A stretch of DNA of 64,000 nt. It comes from Nocardia sp. NBC_00565. Lineage in GTDB: Bacteria > Actinomycetota > Actinomycetes > Mycobacteriales > Mycobacteriaceae. The DNA lies in NCBI RefSeq assembly GCF_036345915.1, contig NZ_CP107785.1:8804001-8868000 (forward strand). Direction: 5' to 3'. Position numbers and translations under genes: made by a program. Under the pieces are notes generated by a model, which made no database searches, had not been told where the DNA came from, and worked only from the letters and a program-made list of their open reading frames with translations. The number at the start of each line of letters is the position of its first letter. Position 1 is the first letter of the stretch. This document shows positions 42,156 through 50,660 of the stretch, piece after piece.

Positions 42156-42989
42156 ATGGCGATCGAAGGTCTCGGACGGTTCGGCGTATGGCGGCGTTAT
42201 CCGGAGTTCACCCCGGCGGACGCGAGTGAGTTGGAGGGGCTCGGCTACGGTGCGCTGTGGCTGGGCGGGTCTCCACCCGCGGATCTACCCGTGGTCGAGT
42301 CGCTGCTGGAGGCGACTGAGTCGATCACCGTGGCGACCAGCATCGTGAACATCTGGACGGCGCCCGCGAAACAGGTCGCGGAGTCGTTCCACCGGATCGA
42401 TGCACGGTTTCCCGGGCGGTTCCTGCTCGGCCTGGGTGCGGGCCATCCCGAAGCCGTCAGCGAATACCGCAAGCCCTATGACGCGTTGGTCGAATACTTC
42501 GACGAATTGGATGCCGAAGGGGTACCGAAGCAGCGGCGCGCACTCGCCGCGCTCGGTTCACGGGTGCTGAAGCTGGCGGCGGAACGGTCGGCGGGCGCGC
42601 TGCCCTACCTCGTCACCACCGAGCACACCGCGCGCGCTCGCGCCGTGCTCGGCGACGGCGCACTGCTGGCCACCGAACACAAGGTCGTCCTGGACGAAGA
42701 TCCGGTACGGGCCCGCGCCACCGCGATCCCGCGCGTCGAGTTCTACCTGGACCTGCAGAACTACGTCGCGAACCTGCGCAGGCTCGGCTTCACCGACGAC
42801 GACCTGACCAAGCCCGGCAGCGACCGCCTCTACCGCGGAATCGTGGCACATGGCGGACTCGAGTCGGTCGTCGACCAGCTCTCCGCGCATCTGGCCGCGG
42901 GCGCCGATCACGTCGCGATCCAGGTCCTCGACGGTGACCCGTCGTCCACCCTGCGCGCCCTGGCCCCGCTGCTGGCGAAACAGTCCTGA
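42156..42989 (+). CDS. LLM-class F420-dependent oxidoreductase
   Basis: 277 aa, ATG 42156. Luciferase-like TIM barrel: FGVWRRYPEFTPADASELEG, LGYGALWLGGSP, ITVATSIVNIWTAPAKQVAE, FPGRFLLGLGAGHPE. The length and pattern fit the TIGR03620-type subgroup predicted to use coenzyme F420. In mycobacteria an LLM gene of this type (Rv3463) lies beside infA, so its presence near the alpha operon is a conserved neighbourhood feature. The substrate is unknown. The shared upstream region with hsp20 contains CIRCE. Confidence 0.87.
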   Translation: MAIEGLGRFGVWRRYPEFTPADASELEGLGYGALWLGGSPPADLPVVESLLEATESITVATSIVNIWTAPAKQVAESFHRIDARFPGRFLLGLGAGHPEAVSEYRKPYDALVEYFDELDAEGVPKQRRALAALGSRVLKLAAERSAGALPYLVTTEHTARARAVLGDGALLATEHKVVLDEDPVRARATAIPRVEFYLDLQNYVANLRRLGFTDDDLTKPGSDRLYRGIVAHGGLESVVDQLSAHLAAGADHVAIQVLDGDPSSTLRALAPLLAKQS

Positions 42990-43122
42990 GCCGAATCTCG
43001 ACTCGGCGATCGGCCGAAGTTACCGGCCGATCGCCCTAAGGGAACGTTAGAAACCGTCTGCGACGGTTCCGTGCGCGCTGTGACTGCGCACACACTGGTC
43101 TCCGACCGACGCAAGGTTGCGT

Positions 43123-43153
43123 CGTAGCGACTGCTTGCAGGTCGCTCGAAGGG
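43123..43153 (+). repeat. Dispersed copy of the 33-bp repeat element upstream of the MHS permease
   Basis: CGTAGCGACTGCTTGCAGG followed by TCGCTCGAAG, nearly identical to the minus-strand copy at 14056-14089 and related to the array at 11906-12140. It contains AGCGAC/GTCGCT arms. It lies in the same orientation as the next gene and ends 18 bp before its start codon, just before the ribosome-binding site. Confidence 0.85.
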
Positions 43154-43170
43154 TCGAAGAAGGAGATCTT

Positions 43171-44592
43171 GTGACTACGACACAGCCTGTCGGCGAGCGC
43201 CGGGTGGTCGCGAACGTATTGCGCGGTTCGATCGGCAATCTGGTCGAGTGGTACGACTGGTATGTCTACGCCGCGTTCAGCGTGTACTTCGCGAAGTCGT
43301 TCTTCCCGAAGGGCGATTCGACCGCGCAATTGCTGTCCACCGCCGCGGTTTTCGCGGTCGGCTTCCTGATGCGGCCACTCGGCGGTTGGGCGCTGGGACG
43401 CTACGCCGACAAGTTCGGTCGCCGCTCGGCGCTGACCCTGTCGGTGACGGTGATGGCCGCGGGATCGCTGCTGATCGCGTTGACGCCGGGGTACCAGACG
43501 ATCGGCATCGCCGCGCCGGTGTTGCTGTTGCTGGCCCGGTTGCTGCAGGGTCTCTCGGTGGGCGGCGAATACGCAACCAGCGCAACGTATCTGTCCGAGG
43601 TGGCCTCGACAGGTAAGCGTGGATTCTATTCGAGCTTCCAGTACGTGACGCTGGTCGCGGGACAGCTGGTCGCACTCGGCGTGCAGATCGTCCTGCAGCA
43701 GTTCCTGAACAACGACCAGATGAACAACTGGGGTTGGCGGATTCCGTTCGTCATCGGTGCGGGGGCCGCGTTCATCGTGATGTGGTTGCGGCGCAGCATG
43801 GATGAATCCGAACACTTCCAGGCCGAAGTCGAGGCCGAGCGCGTTCCGTCGGTCAACAGCACCTCGGCGGCGGCCGGCACACAGCAGCCCGCGCGCGGAT
43901 CGCTGCGGATGCTGCTGCAGTATCCGCGGGAATGCCTGCTGGTCATCGGGTTGACGCTCGGCGGCACCGTGGCGTTCTACACGTACACGACCTATATGCA
44001 GAAGTTCATGATCAACACCTCGGGCATCTCCAAGTCGACCGTCTCGTGGATCAATTTCATTGCGCTGCTGGTCTTCGTATTGCTGCAGCCGCTGGCCGGA
44101 GCGCTCTCCGACCGGATCGGACGGCGTAAGCTGCTGATCTTCTTCGGTGTCGCAGGCACCCTGCTGACCGTGCCGATCATGACCGTGCTCGCGCACACCA
44201 AGAACCCGATCGCGGCGTGGGCGCTGATGATGGGCGCGCTGGTCATCATCACCGGCTACACCTCGATCAACGCGATCGTGAAGGCCGAGCTGTTCCCGAC
44301 CAAGATCCGCGCGCTCGGCGTCGGCCTGCCCTACGCGCTGACCGTCGCGATCTTCGGTGGCACCGCGGAGACCATCGCGCTGTCGCTGAAGCAGGCACAC
44401 CATGAGTCGCTGTACTTCTGGTACGTCGCCGGCTGCATCGGCATCTCGCTGCTGACCTACTGGTTCATGCGGGAGACCTCGCGCGGATCCACCATCGACG
44501 CCGATGCGGCTGCAGCGGACGATGTCTCGCTCACCAAGGTGGATGCGCCATCGGCCGAGTCGGACCGTGATCTCGCCCCCGCCCGACCCTGA
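43171..44592 (+). CDS. MHS-family MFS permease (dicarboxylate/alpha-ketoglutarate type)
   Basis: 473 aa, GTG 43171 with AAGGAGA. Metabolite:H+ symporter family features: GSIGNLVEWYDWYVYAAFSV at helix 1, FLMRPLGGWALGRYADKFGR RR-type loop 2-3, ARLLQGLSVGGEYATSATYL at helix 4 and ELFPTKIRALGVGLPYALTV at helix 10-11. KgtP-type permeases import alpha-ketoglutarate; related members carry proline, betaine or citrate. The C-terminal about 35 residues are acidic and hydrophilic. A two-component system and TAXI protein follow in the same direction (46 bp gap), suggesting they control or sense the same compound. Confidence 0.87.
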   Translation: MTTTQPVGERRVVANVLRGSIGNLVEWYDWYVYAAFSVYFAKSFFPKGDSTAQLLSTAAVFAVGFLMRPLGGWALGRYADKFGRRSALTLSVTVMAAGSLLIALTPGYQTIGIAAPVLLLLARLLQGLSVGGEYATSATYLSEVASTGKRGFYSSFQYVTLVAGQLVALGVQIVLQQFLNNDQMNNWGWRIPFVIGAGAAFIVMWLRRSMDESEHFQAEVEAERVPSVNSTSAAAGTQQPARGSLRMLLQYPRECLLVIGLTLGGTVAFYTYTTYMQKFMINTSGISKSTVSWINFIALLVFVLLQPLAGALSDRIGRRKLLIFFGVAGTLLTVPIMTVLAHTKNPIAAWALMMGALVIITGYTSINAIVKAELFPTKIRALGVGLPYALTVAIFGGTAETIALSLKQAHHESLYFWYVAGCIGISLLTYWFMRETSRGSTIDADAAAADDVSLTKVDAPSAESDRDLAPARP

Positions 44593-44638
44593 CCGCCTAT
44601 CCGCACACGCCGATCACCCGCTGTGGGAGGATCGGTGT

Positions 44639-45298
44639 GTGCGGCTGGCGGTGGTCGAGGACGATGACGGTGTAGGCGACGCGCTGGTAGAGGCGCTCAA
44701 CGCCCGCGGCTATCATGCCGATCGCAAGCGCCGCGGCGCCGATCTGCTCACCGCCCACCGCGGTTACGACGCGGTCATTCTGGACCTCGGACTGCCCGAC
44801 GGCGACGGCCTGCACGTACTGCGCCAGTTGCGTGAGGTGAGTTCGGTGCCGGTGCTGATCCTGACCGCACGCAGCGACGAACGCTCGATCGTGCGCGGAT
44901 TGCGCGGCGGCGCCGACGACTATCTGGTGAAGCCGCCGCGGATCGCCGAATTGATGGCCCGGCTGGAGAATGTCGTGCGGCGCGCGGCCGCCGGGTCGCA
45001 ACCGGAGCGGGCCGAGGTCGTCACCGGGGATGTGCGGGTGGATCTCGCGGCCCGGGTAGTCGAGGTGGCCGGGCAGCCGATCGCGTTGACTCAGAAGGAA
45101 TTCGAGTTGGTGGAGGCGTTGGTGGAGCGGCCCGGTGCCGCGGTCAGCCGCCAGCAGCTGATGGATCGGATCTGGGGCGATGCGTTCGTCGCGGTATCGC
45201 GCTCGCTGGATGTGCATATGACCGGTCTGCGCGCGAAATTGGACCGACCTGGGCTGATCACCACGATTCGCGGCTACGGTTACCGCTGGGGTCAGTGA
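44639..45298 (+). CDS. OmpR/PhoB-type response regulator
   Basis: 219 aa, GTG 44639 with GGGAGGAT upstream. Receiver domain: acidic pocket VVEDDDG, phospho-acceptor Asp49 (VILDLGLPDGDG), Thr in LILTARSD and Lys in DDYLVKPPR. The winged-helix output domain covers about residues 125-218 (IALTQKEFELVEALVERPGA, LDVHMTGLRAKLDRPGLI, RGYGYRWGQ). It is followed 41 bp later by the sensor kinase. Together with the TAXI lipoprotein this forms a three-gene sensing unit. Confidence 0.93.
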   Translation: MRLAVVEDDDGVGDALVEALNARGYHADRKRRGADLLTAHRGYDAVILDLGLPDGDGLHVLRQLREVSSVPVLILTARSDERSIVRGLRGGADDYLVKPPRIAELMARLENVVRRAAAGSQPERAEVVTGDVRVDLAARVVEVAGQPIALTQKEFELVEALVERPGAAVSRQQLMDRIWGDAFVAVSRSLDVHMTGLRAKLDRPGLITTIRGYGYRWGQ

Positions 45299-45339
45299 TC
45301 ATATTGGCCCGGCAGTGCGAGTAGAGGAGCGGAGCCAGC

Positions 45340-46764
45340 ATGCGCAGACGGCTACTCGTCGCGCTGACGGTATTCGCGGCGATCGCGGTATTCGCCTTCG
45401 CCGTACCGCTGTCGCTGACCTTCGCGACCAGCCGGACCCAGGAGTTCGTCGCCGATCGCTCCGGTGACGCGGACCGGTTCGCCAGCCTCGCCGATGCCGC
45501 GGTGGCCGAGGGCGACAGCCGGTCGCTGGCCGACGAGGTCGGCCGCTACCACGATCTGTACGCGGAGAACGTGCTCGTCGTCGATGCCCGCGGTGCCAGG
45601 ACGGTGAACGCGGGGGTTGATGTGGCCGCCGCGCCGGTCGAGGCCGCGGTCGCCGCCGCCCGCCGCAACCAGCGGCCACAGCCGGTCAACCGACTGACGC
45701 CGTGGAGCGGGCCGACGGTGCTGATCGCCCGACCCGTCGGCACTGGGGTGCAGGTCAACGGCGCGGTGGTGATCGAGGCCTCCACCGCGCGTGCCCGTCG
45801 CGATATCGCCCGCGCGTGGGCGGTGATCGCGGTCGGTGCGGTGCTGGCGATGGTGGTGTTCACCATGCTGGCGCTGAGTCTCAGTCGCTGGGTGCTGCGC
45901 CCGCTGGCGGCGTTGTCGCAGGCGGTCGCGGAATTGACCGCGACACTGCCGAAGCCGCGCGCCGAGGCCGCCGCACACGTCTCGATCGCCCGTCACCACG
46001 GCGGGCCGCCGGAGATGCGGGCGGTCGCGGAATCGTTCGACGCGATGGCGCTCGCCGTGGCCGATTCGGCGGATGCGCAACGGCAGCTCGTCGCCGACAC
46101 CGCCCATGCGATGCGGAATCCGCTCGCCGCCTTGACGATTCGGCTCGATTCCCTGGAGACCGCGATCCCGGAGAGCGCGGCGGCCACCTTCCACAGTGCG
46201 GGAGCCGAGGTCGACCGGCTGACCGCGCTACTGGATGGCCTGTTGAATTTGGCGGTCGCCGAGACGCCCGCCGCCTTCGAGGCCGCACGCACTCCGACCG
46301 ATACCGAAAACCATTGCGACGCTGTACAGGTGGTCGCTGATCGGGTCGACGCCTGGTACTCCGCCTTCGAGAACGCCGGACAGGAATTGCGTGCCGCGCC
46401 CATGGTGCGCGAGGCCGACACCGCGGTTTCCGCCGATGTGCTTGCCCAGATTCTCGATGTGCCGCTGAGCAATTCGTGTCGCTACGCCGGAACCGGCACG
46501 CAGACCGTCATCGTGGTCGATACCGAGCCGGACTGGGTAACGGTGACCGTGCGCGATAATGGCGCGGGTGTCGAACCCGTGGAGATCGACAAGCTGACCA
46601 CCCGTTTCTTCCGCGGTTCCGGGGCGTCCTCGGGCGGTTCCGGCCTCGGGCTGCCGATCGCCGCGGCGTTGGCCCAAGCACGTGGCGGCGCACTCACGGT
46701 GCGGCCCGTCGAGCCGCGCGGGCTCGCGATCGTGGTTCGCCTGCCGCAGGTGGTGCCGCGATGA
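45340..46764 (+). CDS. Sensor histidine kinase
   Basis: 474 aa, ATG 45340 with GAGCGGAG-type site. Topology: N-terminal helix (LLVALTVFAAIAVFAFAVPL), extracytoplasmic domain of about 115 residues, second helix (AVIAVGAVLAMVVFTMLALS), HAMP-like linker, H-box with His256 (VADTAHAMRNPLAAL), and HATPase domain with a divergent N-box (DVPLSNSCRYAG), VRDNGAGVEP and GSGLGLPIAAALAQ. The sensor domain is short and has no recognised fold. The stop overlaps an ATG (ATGA) of the TAXI reading frame, suggesting that binding protein and kinase act together. Confidence 0.92.
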   Translation: MRRRLLVALTVFAAIAVFAFAVPLSLTFATSRTQEFVADRSGDADRFASLADAAVAEGDSRSLADEVGRYHDLYAENVLVVDARGARTVNAGVDVAAAPVEAAVAAARRNQRPQPVNRLTPWSGPTVLIARPVGTGVQVNGAVVIEASTARARRDIARAWAVIAVGAVLAMVVFTMLALSLSRWVLRPLAALSQAVAELTATLPKPRAEAAAHVSIARHHGGPPEMRAVAESFDAMALAVADSADAQRQLVADTAHAMRNPLAALTIRLDSLETAIPESAAATFHSAGAEVDRLTALLDGLLNLAVAETPAAFEAARTPTDTENHCDAVQVVADRVDAWYSAFENAGQELRAAPMVREADTAVSADVLAQILDVPLSNSCRYAGTGTQTVIVVDTEPDWVTVTVRDNGAGVEPVEIDKLTTRFFRGSGASSGGSGLGLPIAAALAQARGGALTVRPVEPRGLAIVVRLPQVVPR

Positions 46765-46814
46765 GGCTGCGGGGCGGCTTCGATGCCGCACAGTGCCGTG
46801 GAGGCGGGGTGTCG

Positions 46815-47723
46815 ATGATCGAGCGGCGGAAGTTCTTGGCGCTGACTGTCTTCGGTATCGCGGCCGGTGCCGCGGGATGTGGTCGCGACGCGGATCGGGT
46901 GCGGTTGGCTTCGGGCGAGGTCGGCGGCTTCTATCATGCCTTCGCGCAGCTGCTCGCGGCCGTCGCCGCGGAGGCGGGGACGGTGCGGATCGAACCGGTG
47001 CCGACAGCCGGGTCGCAGGAGAATCTGGCGATGTTGGCCAGTGGAGAGGTGAATGCCGCTCTGGCGCTTGCGGATTCGGTGCGGGACGAGCGGGAGCCGA
47101 TGCTGGCGCTCGGACGGGTCTACGAGAACTATCTGCAGCTGGCTGTGCAAAAGGATGGGCCGATCCAGCAGGTCACCGATCTGCGCGGGGCCCGAGTCAA
47201 CCTCGGCGCCGCCGGATCCGGTGCGGCGGTGACCGGTGAGCGGCTGCTGTGGGCAGCGGGCTTGAATCCGGATGTGGACGTGGACATCTCGCATCGACCG
47301 TTGCGAGATGCGGTGGCGGGCGTGGAATCCGGTGAGCTGGACGCGCTGCTATGGGCCGGGGGCGTACCCACCGGCGTGCTCGACGTTCCGCAGCAGCTTC
47401 GACTCGTCGAACTCGGCGACCTGGCAGCGCCGATGCGCGAACGCTTCGGACACCTCTACGACCTGGTCGTGATTCCCGCCGACGCCTACGAGGGTGGTCG
47501 GGCGGTGCACACGGTCGGCGTGGCGAACCTGCTGCTCGCGGCACCGAGTATGTCGGATGCCGCGGCCGGGGCGATCGTCAATCTCCTGGTCTCCCGCGCG
47601 GACCGGCTGGTCCCCGCGGAGGCGGCGGGCACACAGTTCCTGGACACCCGCCAGCTCATCGGCACCGATTCGGTCCCCTTGCATCCGGGTGCGGCGGCCG
47701 TCTACCGGCGACGACACGGCTGA
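46815..47723 (+). CDS. TAXI-family TRAP-type solute-binding lipoprotein
   Basis: 302 aa from ATG 46815, where a Tat-like lipoprotein signal begins (ERRKFLALTVFGIAAGAAGC). An upstream in-frame ATG at 46761 overlaps the kinase stop and GTG 46809 is also possible; GGAGG at 46800 fits the later starts. TAXI motifs: RLASGEVGGFYHAFAQLLAA at the N-terminus, VPTAGSQENLAMLASGEVNA, and DLRGARVNLGAAGSGAAV. TAXI proteins normally feed TRAP transporters, but no TRAP membrane subunit is present in this window. A role as ligand-sensing partner of the adjacent kinase is plausible and is inference. Confidence 0.85.
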   Translation: MIERRKFLALTVFGIAAGAAGCGRDADRVRLASGEVGGFYHAFAQLLAAVAAEAGTVRIEPVPTAGSQENLAMLASGEVNAALALADSVRDEREPMLALGRVYENYLQLAVQKDGPIQQVTDLRGARVNLGAAGSGAAVTGERLLWAAGLNPDVDVDISHRPLRDAVAGVESGELDALLWAGGVPTGVLDVPQQLRLVELGDLAAPMRERFGHLYDLVVIPADAYEGGRAVHTVGVANLLLAAPSMSDAAAGAIVNLLVSRADRLVPAEAAGTQFLDTRQLIGTDSVPLHPGAAAVYRRRHG

Positions 47724-47726
47724 CGG

Positions 47727-48086
47727 TCAGGAACGGACCAGGCGGGCGATGGCGTCGGTGGCCTCTTTGATCTTGGCGTCGGCTTCGGGACCACCGGTGA
47801 CCGCCGCGTCGACGACGCAGTGGCTGATGTGGTCTTCCAGCAGGCCCATCGCCACGGCCTGCAGCGCCTTGGTCATCGCGGAGACCTGGGTGAGGATGTC
47901 GATGCAGTACTTCTCTTCCTCGACCATGCGCTGCAGGCCGCGGGCCTGGCCCTCGATCCGGCGCAGGCGCTTGAGGTAGTCGTCCTTGGCGGTGATGTAG
48001 CCATGACTGGCATGATCGGGCGCGGCGTGGTCGTGGGTGGTCGTGCCCTCGGCCGCGGTGTCGTTGTGCGACGGGGTGGATGTCAC
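47727..48086 (-). CDS. csoR: CsoR-type copper-sensing repressor
   Basis: 119 aa, GTG 48086 with GAGGAGA upstream. All-helical CsoR/RcnR family: DDYLKRLRRIEGQARGLQRM, VEEEKYCIDILTQVSAMTKA, and AVAMGLLEDHISHCVVDAAV. The copper ligands Cys61, His86 and Cys90 have the same spacing as Cys36/His61/Cys65 of M. tuberculosis CsoR. The N-terminal about 30 residues are His/Thr-rich (THDHAAPDHASH) and could add metal binding. A TACCC-CCCTA-GGGTA operator lies 45 bp upstream. No copper exporter or chaperone gene is adjacent in this window. Confidence 0.92.
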   Translation of the reverse strand: MTSTPSHNDTAAEGTTTHDHAAPDHASHGYITAKDDYLKRLRRIEGQARGLQRMVEEEKYCIDILTQVSAMTKALQAVAMGLLEDHISHCVVDAAVTGGPEADAKIKEATDAIARLVRS

Positions 48087-48130
48087 CGACTGTCTCCTCG
48101 CTGCTTGCCGGATGCTCCGGCCTGGTCTAA

Positions 48131-48145
48131 TACCCCCCTAGGGTA
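48131..48145. promoter_or_regulatory. Putative CsoR operator
   Basis: TACCC-CCCTA-GGGTA, a G/C-tract dyad of the type bound by CsoR, 45 bp upstream of the csoR start and 174 bp upstream of divergent mtnP. It suggests autoregulation by copper. Confidence 0.7.
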
Positions 48146-48319
48146 CAGTTCTAGGCGAGAATTGTCAGGTCGGCGTGCTCTCGGCCACGTCGGCTGTCCG
48201 CGTGCGGGTCCGATGTTCGGCGCCGCTGCGACCCGACTCAGGCCATGATGACCGCAGGTCCAGTTGGTCAGATGTGGACCGGCCTGGCGGGAATCAGGGG
48301 CGGACGAGAGAATCTATGC

Positions 48320-49129
48320 ATGAGTGTGGATATTCGGCCCGCGCTGGCCGTGATCGGCGGTAGTGGCTTTTACGACTTCTTCGATAACGAGGCGACGTCC
48401 GTCGAGGTCGACACGCCCTATGGCAAGCCGAGCGCGCCGATCGCGATCGGCGAGGTGGAGGGTCGCTCGGTAGCCTTCCTGCCCCGGCACGGCAAACAGC
48501 ACGAGTACGCACCGCATTCGCTGCCGTATCAGGCCAACATGTGGGCGCTGCGCTCGATCGGGGTGCGGCGGATCTTCGCGCCGTGCGCGGTCGGCAGCCT
48601 GCGCGCGGACTGGGGGCCGGGCACCGTCGCGGTGCCGGATCAGCTGGTCGACCGGACCTCCGGCCGTCCACAGACCTACTTCGAGGGCAGCGGCGTGCAC
48701 GTCTCCTTCGCCGACCCGTACTGCGACGAACTGCGTGCCGCGGCAGCGAAATCCGCGACCGACGTGCTGCCGATGAAGCCCGCGGGCACCATGGTCGTCG
48801 TGCAGGGCCCGCGCTTCTCCACCCGGGCCGAGAGCCGCTGGTTCGCCGCACAGGGCTGGGAACTGGTCAATATGACCGGGCATCCCGAGGCAGTGCTCGC
48901 CCGCGAACTCGAAATGTGCTATGCCGCAGTCGCGCTGGTGACCGATCTGGACGCGGGCCTGGAGGAGGGCGCCGGCGTGCACGCGGTCGACGTCTTCGCC
49001 GAGTTCAAGAAGAACCTCGGCCCGTTCAAGGAACTGATCCGCCGCTCGGTCTCGGCGGTCACCGGAACCGAAACTTGCGATCGCTGCCGTGTCCACGCGG
49101 GAGTGTCGCTGCCGTTCGAACTACCCTGA
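48320..49129 (+). CDS. mtnP: S-methyl-5'-thioadenosine phosphorylase
   Basis: 269 aa from ATG 48320 (MSVDIRPALAVIGGSGFYDF); frames upstream are open but lack family sequence. Cleaves methylthioadenosine with phosphate to adenine and methylthioribose-1-phosphate in methionine salvage and polyamine metabolism. Motifs: IGGSGFYDFF phosphate loop, FLPRHGKQHEYAPHSLPYQA, GTMVVVQGPRFSTRAESRWF and LVNMTGHPEAVLARELEMCY with Asp in VTDLDAG. It is divergent from csoR and lies 5 bp before the epimerase-like gene, so the two are probably co-transcribed. Confidence 0.93.
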   Translation: MSVDIRPALAVIGGSGFYDFFDNEATSVEVDTPYGKPSAPIAIGEVEGRSVAFLPRHGKQHEYAPHSLPYQANMWALRSIGVRRIFAPCAVGSLRADWGPGTVAVPDQLVDRTSGRPQTYFEGSGVHVSFADPYCDELRAAAAKSATDVLPMKPAGTMVVVQGPRFSTRAESRWFAAQGWELVNMTGHPEAVLARELEMCYAAVALVTDLDAGLEEGAGVHAVDVFAEFKKNLGPFKELIRRSVSAVTGTETCDRCRVHAGVSLPFELP

Positions 49130-49134
49130 TTGCT

Positions 49135-50463
49135 ATGCGTGTGCTGGTCACCGGCGCGGCCGGGCTCATCGGGTCGAGGCTGCGGCGGGCGTTGGCCGCT
49201 GCCGGGCATGAGGTTGTCGGTATCGATGTACTGGTCGACAGGGTGCATGGGCCGAATGCGAAAGTGCCGGACGGTGTTTCGCAGGTGGACGTGCGCGATG
49301 CCGATGCCATCGAGCCGCTGCTGCGCGGTATCGATACCGTCTGCCATCTCGCTGCCGTGACCTCCGGGCCCGAATCGGCGGTGTTCGCCACGCACAACGA
49401 TCTGGGGACGGCGGTGCTGCTCGATGCGATGGGGCGGGCGAAGGTTCGGCATCTGGTGCTCGCCTCGTCGATCGTGGTGTACGGCGAGGGGCGCTATCGC
49501 GGGATGAACAGCGGGCCGTTCTTCCCGGGCCTGCGGCGGCGCGCCGACCTGGACCGGGGCATGTTCGACCACCTGGCGCCGCGCACCGGTGAACTGCTCA
49601 CCTGGGAGCCGGTCACCGAGGATGCGCCGCTGCGTCCGCGCGGCTTCTACGCGGCGAGCAAGTTGGCGCAGGAAAATTATGCGTTAGCTTGGGGTTTGGC
49701 CACCGGCGCGGCGGTCACGGCACTGCGATGCCACAACGGGTACGGCCCGGGCACCCGCTCGGGATTCATCGGAAAGTTCCTCGCCGCACTGGAACAGGGC
49801 CGCCCACCCCTGGTGGACGAGGACGGCGGGCAGGTTCGCGATGTCGTACATGTGGACGACATCGTGACCGCCACCGTAGCCGCGGTCGACCGACGCCTCC
49901 CCGGTTTCGTCCCCTTGAACATCGCCTCCGGCCACCCGATCACCATGTGGGAGGTCGCCTCCATCATGGCCAAGTCCCGCGGCGGCGCAGACCCCGTGGT
50001 AACCGGCCGCTACCTACTGGCCGACGCCCGTCACATCGTCGCCGACCCCGAACGAGCAAGGCACGCACTGGGTTTCACGGCTCAAATCCCACCCGCACAG
50101 GGTTTGGCCCAACTCGCGGCCCCCACAGTGGAGGCAACCACACCCGAACGCCGCCCGGAATCCGCTCCACTACATGTGCGGGTTGCCCCGAAGGCAGCCG
50201 CGAACACACCGGGCCCACATCGGCTGGACGCTCCCACGCGCGGCGAGCAAACTGTTGCGCCACACCCTAAGTCTCCAGCGGAATCCCCCGGATCGAGACC
50301 TGCGGCGGGAGCCGGTGCGCCACTGGCGGCGGCCGGACCGGGGGCGGGTGTTACGCCGCTGCTTGAAACCGGATTCCGGGGAGCTGAGGCCGCTGGGCAG
50401 CCCGAGGTGCGAGCGTCGCAGGATGAAGTGGGTCCGCCCAGGTCGGAATCCCCTGCGCCGTAG
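49135..50463 (+). CDS. NAD-dependent epimerase/dehydratase (extended SDR) with long low-complexity tail
   Basis: 442 aa, ATG 49135. Extended SDR: cofactor loop VTGAAGLIGSRL, Asp in GIDVLVD selecting NAD, catalytic Tyr-x3-Lys in GFYAASKLAQENY, and sugar-epimerase motifs NGYGPGTRSGFIGKF and RDVVHVDDIVTATVAAV. The core ends near residue 325. The remaining about 115 residues are Pro/Ala/Thr/Glu-rich (TTPERRPESAPLHVRVAPKA) with no family counterpart. It may act on nucleotide sugars. Its 5-bp spacing from mtnP suggests an operon. The tail may be a recent extension from former non-coding DNA. Confidence 0.85.
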   Translation: MRVLVTGAAGLIGSRLRRALAAAGHEVVGIDVLVDRVHGPNAKVPDGVSQVDVRDADAIEPLLRGIDTVCHLAAVTSGPESAVFATHNDLGTAVLLDAMGRAKVRHLVLASSIVVYGEGRYRGMNSGPFFPGLRRRADLDRGMFDHLAPRTGELLTWEPVTEDAPLRPRGFYAASKLAQENYALAWGLATGAAVTALRCHNGYGPGTRSGFIGKFLAALEQGRPPLVDEDGGQVRDVVHVDDIVTATVAAVDRRLPGFVPLNIASGHPITMWEVASIMAKSRGGADPVVTGRYLLADARHIVADPERARHALGFTAQIPPAQGLAQLAAPTVEATTPERRPESAPLHVRVAPKAAANTPGPHRLDAPTRGEQTVAPHPKSPAESPGSRPAAGAGAPLAAAGPGAGVTPLLETGFRGAEAAGQPEVRASQDEVGPPRSESPAP

Positions 50464-50660
50464 GCCGAGACGGCTGGGTGAGGTTCGTATCGGAGCGAGA
50501 CCTTGGGCGCGAGCCGCTGCGCCAGTGGAAGCACTGGAGAAGTCCTCCGGCGGCGACTCATCGATTACCTGACGCCCGGCACGCGGTGCTGGGCTGGGTG
50601 ACCCGGCTCGAGCAGGAGTTCGATCGGGTGTCGGGCCAGGACTACGATGTCGCGTTCGGG

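Noticed and set aside
41966..42157. Longer N-terminus for Hsp20
   Set aside because: It would translate through the CIRCE operator and has no ribosome site; GTG 41965 has a strong one and fits family length.
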